Shown here piece by piece: positions 1 to 6,368 of a stretch of 23,228 bases of DNA. The stretch is from an uncultured Oscillospiraceae bacterium (GTDB lineage: Bacteria; Bacillota; Clostridia; Oscillospirales; Oscillospiraceae). Below the pieces are notes generated by a model. The model did not search any database. It saw nothing but the letters and a program-made list of their open reading frames with translations, and was not told the DNA's origin. The stretch is taken from positions 1 to 23,228 of the forward strand of contig CAJTYK010000030.1 in assembly GCA_910584285.1 (NCBI GenBank). Direction: 5' to 3'. Positions within the stretch are counted from its first letter, which is position 1. Each line of letters starts with the position of its first letter. The position numbers and the translations under genes are program-made.

Positions 1-469
1 GGGAGTTGGCGGCAAAGTGCTTGGGGCAGGCGGCCACGCCGTTTTTCTGGATGCCCCGGATATAGCCGGCCGCCATCTTGCCCGCCAGATAGGGGTCTTC
101 AGAAAAATACTCAAAATTTCGTCCGCAGAGGGGGGAGCGCTTCACGTTGAGCCCCGGCCCCAGCACCACGCCCACCCCCTGGGAGGCGGCTTCCTCTCCC
201 AGGTGCGCGCCGATCTCCTCGCCCAGGGCCACGTCCCAGGAGTTGGCCACGGTGGCGGCGGTGGGGAAGCAGGTGGCGGGCAGGGACGGGTTCAGCCCCA
301 GCTGATCCCCCTCCCCGGCCTGCTTGCGGATGCCGTGGGGGCCGTCGGACAGGGTCATATTGGGCACCCCCAACCGCTCCACGCTCCGCGTCTGCCAGAA
401 GTCCTTGCCGGACAGAAGGTAACACTTCTCCTCCAAGGTCATTTGCTTGATGATATCCGGGTGTTTCAC
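1..469 (-). CDS. Glycoside hydrolase family 3 protein, canonical domain order, 3' end outside window
   Basis: Probable beta-glucosidase or related exo-acting beta-glycosidase. Only the first 156 codons are inside the window; the gene runs off the left edge. The visible part is the start of the GH3 N-terminal TIM-barrel domain: MTLEEK at residues 10-15, the substrate-pocket LSDGPHG at 40-46, GRNFEYFSED at 116-125 and KHFAANS at 150-156. The catalytic nucleophile Asp would lie beyond the edge. I chose GTG at 469 because AGGAGG sits 7 bases upstream on the minus strand; an ATG nine codons later has no comparable site. No signal peptide or membrane segment is visible, so it is probably cytoplasmic. 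It lies 175 bp downstream of the larger GH3 gene on the same strand and may be co-transcribed with it. The family is clear; the substrate cannot be told. Confidence 0.93.
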   Translation of the reverse strand, partial: MKHPDIIKQMTLEEKCYLLSGKDFWQTRSVERLGVPNMTLSDGPHGIRKQAGEGDQLGLNPSLPATCFPTAATVANSWDVALGEEIGAHLGEEAASQGVGVVLGPGLNVKRSPLCGRNFEYFSEDPYLAGKMAAGYIRGIQKNGVAACPKHFAANS

Positions 470-515
470 ACAAACCCCTCCTCACTACTGTTATCAATGC
501 GCTTTGTCGCCCGGA

Positions 516-562
516 AGCACAGAACAAATCCGGGGACGGGTTCCCGGGATCTGTTCCGTGCT
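516..562. repeat. Long imperfect hairpin between the two GH3 genes
   Basis: The arms at 516-534 and 543-562 pair over about 19-20 bases with one mismatch and two positions that become G-U pairs in RNA, around an 8-base loop. No T-run follows on either strand, so this is not a typical intrinsic terminator. It sits in the 175-bp gap between two co-directional glycosidase genes and could be an RNA-processing or stability element that uncouples their expression. The structure is seen in sequence; the role is inferred. Confidence 0.6.
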
Positions 563-644
563 CCCGCGCTCCCCGCCCCCGCAGATGCGGGAAACGGGGA
601 GGCGGAAGCTGTGGCTATTTTGCGCGATTCAGGCCAGTTTACCC

Positions 645-3542
645 TCAGCCCTGCTTCTTTTTGCTGTAGCCCCGAACCAGTGCGACCTCGCCGGCCACCG
701 CCGCCAGAACCACCACGGCGGAGATGGCGTACATCGCGATCTGCCACGTGGCCATGCTGCCGCCGGCGCCGTTGGCATAGGCCCGGCTGTTGGCCGTGGT
801 GTACAGGATGTTCTTGCAGGCCTGCCGCGCCGCCTGGAGGGAGGTGCCGCTGGTCTTATCGGTGAGCTCGCTGACCTCGATCATCTGGGGAGTCAGGCAG
901 AAGTCGCCGCCGTTGCGGATCTGGATGTCGGCGTCCTGATAGCCGTAGCCGCCGAAGTAGTCGGTGAGCACCATGCCCCGGAAGCCCCACTCGTCGCGGA
1001 GCACCTTGTTGAGCAGCTCGGGGTTGGCGCCGGCGTACTTGTTGCCGATGTAGTTGAAGGCGCTCATCACGGCCATGGACTTGCCCTCGTAGTTCTTCAC
1101 GCACATCTCAAAGGGCTTCAGGTAGATCTCGCGGATGGCCTGCTCGTTGGACCAGGTGCACAGCATATCGGTGCGGTGGGTCTCCTGATCGTTGAGGGCG
1201 AAGTGCTTCATGAAGGAGTACACGCCGCTCTCCGCCGCGCCGTTGATGGCAGTGGAGGCCATGGCGCCGGACAGGTAGCCGTCCTCGGAGTAGTACTCGA
1301 AGTTACGGCCGGAGAAGGAGGTGCGGTGGATGTTCATGGCGGGGGCGTACCAGCCGGACACGTCCATCTCGTCGGCCATCTTGCCGATGCTGGCGCCGAA
1401 GTCATGGGCCAGGTCAGTGTTCCAGGTGGCGGCGATCACCACGCCGGCGGGGAAGCCGATGGACGCCTTCTGGGTGAAGTTGTTGTTGATGGAGGCAGGG
1501 CCGTCGCAGTCCACCTGCTGGGTCTTGCCCACGGAGGAGATAGCCACACTCTGGTAGCCGCCCACGCCGATGAGCTGCACCATGTCGTCCACGGTGAGCT
1601 GATCCAGCAGCTTCTCCCACTGGGGATCGTCATAATCCTTGCCCCGCAGGTCGGCGATGGTCAGGCCGTTCTTGGCCCCGGTGGTGGGCACCGCGTCACC
1701 GTCGTTGTTGAACTGGGTGGGGTCGTAGTTGGTGTGGTTGTAGAAGCCCGCCTTCACGTCGGCAGCCATCTCGAAATTGGTGGGAGCGGCCACGGCGGCG
1801 TCATGGTTGGCGAAGCCGTCCTTCCGGGACAGGTAGGTCACGTCGCCCTGGGCGTAGCCGAACTGGCTGACGGCGGGGGTATCGTCGGAGGCGCGGCCGT
1901 CGGTGTAGGTGACGGTGGAGCCCACGGTGTAGGTCTGGTCGTCGATGACATTGTGGGAATCGCTGTTGATGGAGATGACGTAGTCGCCCGCCTCCAGCAC
2001 ATAGGCGCCCGCGCCCTGGTAGTCGAAGGAGGCCATGTCCTCAACCTGGAAGGAGATCTTCACGGTCTCGCTCTTGCCCGGCTCGATGATCCCGGTCTTG
2101 TCGAAGGCCACCAGGTTGGCGGCGGACTTCTCAATGCCGCCGTTGGTGTAGGGCGGATTGTAGTAGACCTCCACCACATCCTTGCCGGCTACGCTGCCGG
2201 TGTTGGTGACAGTGACATCGAAAGTAATGGTTCCATTACTTTCGGAGATGGGGCCCATCTCCTGCTGGAAGGTGGTGTAGCTCAGGCCGTAACCGAAGGG
2301 GAACTGCACCGTCTTGTTGTAGTCGATGGCGTTCTCCGCGGCGGCGGTTTCATACCAGCGGTAGCCCACGTAGATGCCCTCCACGTAATTGACGAAATTG
2401 GGGGTCACAGGGAAGCCATAAGACATGGGGGACACGTCGTCCAGGTTGGTGTACTTAAACTCGCCGATGTTGTGGAAGGCGGGGATGGCGGTCAGGTCGT
2501 ACACGAAGGTGTCCACCGTCCGGCCGGAGGGGTTGGTCTTGCCGGCGAGGATGTTGCCCAGGGCATTGAAGCCGGTCTGGCCAGGGCCGGGGGCCAGGAT
2601 GACGGACTTGATGGAGGGGTAGTCCTCAATCCAGCCCAGTTCCATGGCGTTGGAGGCGTTGATCACCACCACGACCTTGTCGAACTGGCCGGTGACCTTC
2701 TCGATCATGGCCAGCTCCCGGGTGGTGGGCTCCAGGTAGTGCTTATCCGCGCTCAGATCCTCGGGATACTCGCTGAGCCGCAGGCCGGAGGCGGCGAACA
2801 TGGTGCCGCTGCCGTCGTCCTGGAAGGTGTCGGGCACGTTGGGATCCAGGCTGGTGGGCAGGTCGGCGCCCTCGCCGCCCGCCCGGGAGATGACGATCAT
2901 GGCCACGTCGGAGTAGGCCGCGGCCTTGTCGAACATACCGGCGGCGTCATACTCGGCGATGGTGGGCTCGGGGCAGGTCCAGTCCTGGCCCATCATGCCG
3001 ATGTTGGGGCGCTTATCCTTCCAGTCGGTGTAGAACTTGGTGAGCTCCTCATTGTACTCGATGCCCGCCTGCTTGATGCCCTCCAGCAGGGTGACGGTGG
3101 GGTACAGACCGGACAGGGAGCCGGACCCGGTGCCGCCGTAGACGGGGTTGGTGGCGGACCAGCCGAAGGTGTTCACCTTGGCGCCCTCCCCCAGGGGGAG
3201 CAGGCCGTCATTCTTCAGCAGCACGAAGCCCTCGTCCGCGATGTCCTCGCACAGGGCGCTGGCGTCCTGGATGCTGCCCTCGCTGATGTCGCCGCCGCCC
3301 CGCAGGGCCATGCTGACGATGCCGTACAGCGGGCCAGTGAGAATCAAATCGACGATGATCACCAGTGCCACGATGAAGGCCATCCACGCGGAGCCCCGTA
3401 CCAGGCCCTTCAGGGGCTTCTGGATCTTGACAGCCGCGATGGTAACCACGACGGCCAGCACCAGGATCACGGCCAAGGCGATGAGATAGCCCTTGATCAT
3501 GCCCAATGTGGTGATGACGTCGTTCATGTTGATGCCTAACAT
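645..3542 (-). CDS. Membrane-anchored GH3 glycosidase with reversed (circularly permuted) domain order
   Basis: Predicted exo-acting beta-glycosidase of 965 residues. Canonical GH3 enzymes run TIM barrel, alpha/beta sandwich, FnIII-like domain; here the order is changed. Two N-terminal hydrophobic segments (about 17-38 and 52-75, with a basic loop between) are followed by the GH3 C-terminal sandwich (about 100-425, ADEGFVLLKNDGLLPL), an FnIII-like region (430-540), then the TIM barrel (about 640-900) with DCDGP at 678-682, GRNFEYYSED at 745-754, KHF at 779-781 and the nucleophile Asp 861 in VLTDY. A third hydrophobic segment (about 933-955) ends in a KKK tail. By the positive-inside rule the catalytic part faces outside, tethered at both ends. 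ATG at 3542 follows AGGAGG; the open frame extends 41 codons upstream without a good ribosome site. Reversed-order GH3 proteins are known from rumen and gut bacteria. The family call is firm; specificity and topology are inferred. Confidence 0.93.
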   Translation of the reverse strand: MLGINMNDVITTLGMIKGYLIALAVILVLAVVVTIAAVKIQKPLKGLVRGSAWMAFIVALVIIVDLILTGPLYGIVSMALRGGGDISEGSIQDASALCEDIADEGFVLLKNDGLLPLGEGAKVNTFGWSATNPVYGGTGSGSLSGLYPTVTLLEGIKQAGIEYNEELTKFYTDWKDKRPNIGMMGQDWTCPEPTIAEYDAAGMFDKAAAYSDVAMIVISRAGGEGADLPTSLDPNVPDTFQDDGSGTMFAASGLRLSEYPEDLSADKHYLEPTTRELAMIEKVTGQFDKVVVVINASNAMELGWIEDYPSIKSVILAPGPGQTGFNALGNILAGKTNPSGRTVDTFVYDLTAIPAFHNIGEFKYTNLDDVSPMSYGFPVTPNFVNYVEGIYVGYRWYETAAAENAIDYNKTVQFPFGYGLSYTTFQQEMGPISESNGTITFDVTVTNTGSVAGKDVVEVYYNPPYTNGGIEKSAANLVAFDKTGIIEPGKSETVKISFQVEDMASFDYQGAGAYVLEAGDYVISINSDSHNVIDDQTYTVGSTVTYTDGRASDDTPAVSQFGYAQGDVTYLSRKDGFANHDAAVAAPTNFEMAADVKAGFYNHTNYDPTQFNNDGDAVPTTGAKNGLTIADLRGKDYDDPQWEKLLDQLTVDDMVQLIGVGGYQSVAISSVGKTQQVDCDGPASINNNFTQKASIGFPAGVVIAATWNTDLAHDFGASIGKMADEMDVSGWYAPAMNIHRTSFSGRNFEYYSEDGYLSGAMASTAINGAAESGVYSFMKHFALNDQETHRTDMLCTWSNEQAIREIYLKPFEMCVKNYEGKSMAVMSAFNYIGNKYAGANPELLNKVLRDEWGFRGMVLTDYFGGYGYQDADIQIRNGGDFCLTPQMIEVSELTDKTSGTSLQAARQACKNILYTTANSRAYANGAGGSMATWQIAMYAISAVVVLAAVAGEVALVRGYSKKKQG

Positions 3543-3595
3543 TGTTTCTTCCTCCTCATTCACTTTTTGGCGAGCGGTTCCCGCCGGTTGAGGAG

Positions 3596-3638
3596 AGTGT
3601 AGCACATCTTTTCCGCCCGTGGCGTCGATTTGCGCAAA
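3596..3638 (-). promoter_or_regulatory. Probable promoter and palindromic operator of the permuted GH3 gene
   Basis: A -10-like TACACT lies on the minus strand at 3601-3596. A perfect 10-bp palindrome TTTGCGCAAA with a central CpG lies at 3629-3638, roughly 35 bp upstream of it, about where the -35 region or a bound regulator would be. No good -35 hexamer is visible, which fits an activator-dependent or tightly repressed promoter. LacI-family operators are typically palindromes with a central CpG, but no LacI-type gene is in the window. Confidence 0.4.
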
Positions 3639-3690
3639 CTGCGGGTTTTTCTGTTCAATCTGCATTCAGCATTGGCAGATTCGCACAACA

Positions 3691-3733
3691 AGCGCCCCCG
3701 CGTTTTTGCCAAACTGAACAACGCGGGGGCGCT
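3691..3733 (-). terminator. Intrinsic terminator after the LytTR kinase gene, possibly bidirectional
   Basis: A perfect 14-bp GC-rich stem (3691-3704 with 3720-3733) and a 15-base loop start 3 bases past the kinase stop codon. On the minus strand it is followed by TTGTTGTG; on the plus strand by TTTTT. It separates the kinase/regulator operon from the GH3 transcript. Confidence 0.85.
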
Positions 3734-3736
3734 TTT

Positions 3737-5068
3737 TCACTTTTTTTCCAGCGGGATCACAAGGCGGATCTCAAACCACTCGTCCTGATCGTGGATGGTC
3801 ATGGTGCCGCCGTATTTTTCCGCCGCGTGGCGGACGGACTTGATGCCGTAGCCGTGATAGACAGAGTCCCCCTTGGTGGTGACAGGCAGGCCGTCCCGGA
3901 ACTGGAGCGGCTCCGGGCAGTAGTTCCCGCACCGTATCACCAGAAAGCCCCGCTTGCCGTACACAGTTAGGTGGATCAGCCGTTTTCCCCTGTCCTGTAT
4001 GCCCAGCTCACACTCGATGGCGTTGTCCAGGATGTTGCCGAAAATGGTGCACACGTCCATCACGTCCAGAAAGTCCAGCCGCGCCCCGTCCGCCACACAG
4101 GTCAACTCGATGCCGTGGCGGGCGCAGTAGAGGCTCTTGCCGGTGAGCACCGTGTCCAGCACCGAATTGCCCGTCTTGTTCTGGGCCTCGTAGTCCCGGA
4201 TCTCCTCCTCCATGCCGTCCAGGTAGGCGGATCGCCTGGCAGCGTCCGGCTCTGAGCGCAGCACAGCGATCTGGTGCTTCAGGTCGTGGTACTTGTGGTT
4301 GATGGCCTCGATGCTCTCCCGGGACTGGCGGTACTGGACGTACTGGTTCTGCAGCACGTTCTGCATGGCGTCCAGCTCCCGCTGCATATAGAGCTCACAC
4401 CGCTGGACGTGGTAGGCGTACAGCATGGCCACCCCGGCCAGATCCACCAGGGTGCGGATATTGTAGATATCCGTCAGCTCCGAGCTGGTGAAGGGGACTT
4501 TGCTATAGACAAAGCTCAGGTTGCTCAGAAAGAAGCAGGCCAGGGCGATGAGGGCGGGGCTGACGAGCTCCCGGGGGCGGAAGGCGGTGGCCGCCCGGGG
4601 GTCGGCCCGGCGGTTTTCCAGCCACCACATCCCTCCAAAGACGGCGGCGTACACCGCCGCCAGGATGGCCCAGAACAGCGCTCCCTTCCGCGCCCCGTCC
4701 TCCTGCCAGCCCAGGGCGTACACGGAATAGGAATAGAGCTGCCACTCCAGCGACGCGGCAAATTCCGCCAGCACGAAGGCCCGCACCGTGCAATACCCCG
4801 CCCTCGCCAGGGGGATATCGCAGCACAGGTTGATCAGCAGCAGCATCAGCCCCACCGCCACGGTCATACAGGGCAGCCAGAGCAGCAGGCGCAGCCCATC
4901 GGTGAGGATCAAAAACAGGCACTGGGCGGCCAGCCCCATCCCCAGCACACCCCACAGCCGGGGCCCCCGAAGCCGCCGAGGGTTCCCGCTGATATAGACA
5001 AGGCAGGCGCACCACTCCGCCACAGCGGTAACCACCCGTGGAATATCGGACAGATAGACGGCGTTCAC
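3737..5068 (-). CDS. AgrC-like membrane sensor histidine kinase (GHKL ATPase)
   Basis: Sensor kinase of 443 residues, partner of the LytTR regulator encoded just upstream. The N-terminal half (about 10-220) has several hydrophobic segments (around 38-57, 62-83, 90-105, 128-150, 170-188, 203-220), as in AgrC-type peptide sensors. It is followed by a short coiled region (225-258) and the phospho-acceptor motif YHDLKH with His 261 followed by Asp, as in the HPK10/AgrC group. The GHKL ATPase follows: N-box NILDNAIE at 345-352 and G-box GYGIKSV at 406-412. The start is GTG at 5068, overlapping the regulator's TGA, so translation is probably coupled. The ligand is unknown. The gene faces away from the peptide-type ABC transporter at 6369-11854, which makes a small-peptide signal plausible but unproven. 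Confidence 0.9.
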   Translation of the reverse strand: MNAVYLSDIPRVVTAVAEWCACLVYISGNPRRLRGPRLWGVLGMGLAAQCLFLILTDGLRLLLWLPCMTVAVGLMLLLINLCCDIPLARAGYCTVRAFVLAEFAASLEWQLYSYSVYALGWQEDGARKGALFWAILAAVYAAVFGGMWWLENRRADPRAATAFRPRELVSPALIALACFFLSNLSFVYSKVPFTSSELTDIYNIRTLVDLAGVAMLYAYHVQRCELYMQRELDAMQNVLQNQYVQYRQSRESIEAINHKYHDLKHQIAVLRSEPDAARRSAYLDGMEEEIRDYEAQNKTGNSVLDTVLTGKSLYCARHGIELTCVADGARLDFLDVMDVCTIFGNILDNAIECELGIQDRGKRLIHLTVYGKRGFLVIRCGNYCPEPLQFRDGLPVTTKGDSVYHGYGIKSVRHAAEKYGGTMTIHDQDEWFEIRLVIPLEKK

Positions 5069-5775
5069 AGGGCGCCCCCTCCCACCTGGTCGGCCAGGGC
5101 CTCTAAAAACGGTCCCCGGCGGCCCCGGCTGATGAGCAGCTTATCCCCCCGAACCACGGCGCAGCCGTCCTGGATAGCGTCCACATAGGCCAGGTTCACC
5201 AGATAGCCCTTGTTGCAGCGGGCAAAGCCCCGGCCCTCCAGGGCCTCCTCCACCTGCTGGAGGGTGGCGGTGGACGCATGTATGCCGGAGCGGGTGTGGA
5301 GCATGAGCTGCCGGCCCAGTCGCTCAATATAGAAGATGCCGTCCACCTTTAGCTTCACTGCGCCTCCCTTTACCGGCACCGTGAGGCAGGCGTCCTCCCG
5401 TTTCTTCGCGTATTGCAGAGCCCTGCCAAGCCGCTGGGCAAAGGAAAAGTAATTCACCGGCTTGAGAATATAGTCCAGCGCGTTCACGGAATAGCCCTGG
5501 ATGGCGTACTGGGCCAGATTGGTGACGAACACGATCACCACCTCCGGATCCAGCCTGCGCACATAGCCCGCCGCCGTCATCCCGTCCATAAAGGGCATAT
5601 CCACATCCATCAGAATCAAGTCGAATTCCGGCCTGTACCGCTCCACCAGATCCTCCCCGTTGTCGTAGTGGGTGATCTGGAAGGCCCGGCCCGTCTCCCG
5701 GCCATAGTCTCCGATGTACTGCTCCAGCTGGGTAAAGCACTGGGGATCGTCCTCCGCGATGGCAATGCGGATCAC
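5065..5775 (-). CDS. LytTR-family response regulator (AgrA-like)
   Basis: DNA-binding response regulator of 236 residues. The receiver domain (1-120) has the acidic pair EDD at 8-10, phospho-acceptor Asp 57 in LILMDVDMP, Thr 85 in VFVTN and Lys 105 in ILKPVNY. The LytTR DNA-binding domain fills about 130-230, with IFYIE and the RCNKGYLVNL stretch typical of this fold. I chose GTG at 5775 because AGGAG lies 8-9 bases upstream; a frame extension to ATG 5838 lacks a ribosome site and would add non-conserved residues. First gene of a two-gene operon with the kinase, overlapping it by 4 bases. Targets are unknown; candidates are its own promoter, the reversed GH3 gene, and the divergent transporter operon. 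Confidence 0.94.
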   Translation of the reverse strand: MIRIAIAEDDPQCFTQLEQYIGDYGRETGRAFQITHYDNGEDLVERYRPEFDLILMDVDMPFMDGMTAAGYVRRLDPEVVIVFVTNLAQYAIQGYSVNALDYILKPVNYFSFAQRLGRALQYAKKREDACLTVPVKGGAVKLKVDGIFYIERLGRQLMLHTRSGIHASTATLQQVEEALEGRGFARCNKGYLVNLAYVDAIQDGCAVVRGDKLLISRGRRGPFLEALADQVGGGAL

Positions 5776-5828
5776 TTCGCTCACTCCTCTCGCTGACGCC
5801 AGATGCAGGCAGGGCGGCGTTTGAGCAT

Positions 5829-5857
5829 ATTGTATCATGAAAGCCGACCGGCTGCAA
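5829..5857 (-). promoter_or_regulatory. Sigma-A-type promoter for the LytTR regulator/kinase operon
   Basis: On the minus strand TTGCAG (5857-5852) and TACAAT (5834-5829) are separated by exactly 17 bp. The -10 box lies about 54 bp upstream of the chosen GTG start. This is one of the better promoter matches in the window. Confidence 0.65.
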
Positions 5858-5885
5858 CCGCTGATTTTGTGATAAACCAGCGGTT
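5856..5885. repeat. Inverted repeat touching the -35 box of the LytTR operon promoter
   Basis: Perfect 8-bp arms AACCGCTG (5856-5863) and CAGCGGTT (5878-5885) with a 14-bp spacer. The proximal arm overlaps the -35 hexamer by two bases. The arms are 22 bp apart centre to centre, close to two helical turns, as expected for a dimeric regulator site. LytTR proteins usually bind direct repeats, so another regulator or an RNA hairpin is also possible. Confidence 0.45.
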
Positions 5886-6265
5886 TTCCCTTTTTCTCCC
5901 ACTGTTTTTTCCCAAAAAGATTTAGCAGCTGTCAACGGCGCTGGACGCCCCGGCAGATGAGTACAGACCCACCTATCCCGGCAGGCACTCAACCGTCACC
6001 AGAACACTTGCTATGCAGGAAATCCTCTGGCTGGATGCGAAAACATCTCTGTGATCCATTGGTCAAAGAAAATTTTGCGCTCCGAAGCAGCCCTTTCCCC
6101 TGGTGCGCAAAACGCACCCACTGCGCTCCATTTTCCTTTGGTAGCAGCTTCTTTTCTCCCAAATAGGCCCCGATACAGTCCCTCAGAGGGGCCGTTTCAT
6201 GCCTCCAACTGAACAGATGCCCCAAAGAGCTTTCTGATCTCCTTTCGATGTTTGCTGATTTTGTC
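5886..6265. other. Gene-poor, lower-GC spacer with a doubtful 97-codon frame on the minus strand
   Basis: This stretch is visibly less GC-rich than the genes around it. An open frame from ATG 6282 down to 5989 on the minus strand (97 codons) has no convincing ribosome site, a composition rich in Arg, Ser, Cys and His, no membrane segment and no domain I recognise. Several short hairpins are present: GGTGCG/CGCACC at 6102-6118 and GGCCCC/GGGGCC around 6167-6193. It reads more like a non-coding or relic segment than a gene. An intergenic repeat family or a structured RNA is possible; I cannot decide from sequence alone. Confidence 0.3.
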
Positions 6266-6329
6266 ACTTGCACAAAATGCAATACTGTGATGTGATACTT
6301 GCATTACTTTAGTACATTGTCGTTTTAAT
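6266..6329 (+). promoter_or_regulatory. Putative control region of the Opp-like operon (repeats and weak promoter)
   Basis: A direct repeat ACTTGCA occurs at 6266-6272 and 6297-6303 (31 bp apart, about three helical turns). An inverted repeat AATGCAA/TTGCATT occurs at 6276-6282 and 6299-6305. TTGCAT at 6299-6304 and TTTAAT at 6324-6329 could be -35 and -10 boxes, but the 19-bp spacing is long. An alternative -10 is TCTAAT at 6332-6337. The repeats would place a regulator over the -35 box. Confidence 0.35.
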
Positions 6330-6368
6330 GTTCTAATGCGGTGAAATCAGAAAGGATGCGGATATAGA

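Noticed and set aside
447..3539. A 1030-codon open frame antisense to the reversed GH3 gene
   Set aside because: Gly/Val/His-rich composition typical of the complement of high-GC coding sequence; no ribosome site or domain, and the opposite strand encodes a full GH3 protein.
5989..6282. A 97-codon minus-strand frame as a protein gene
   Set aside because: No ribosome site, no domain, odd composition; kept only as part of an unassigned spacer.
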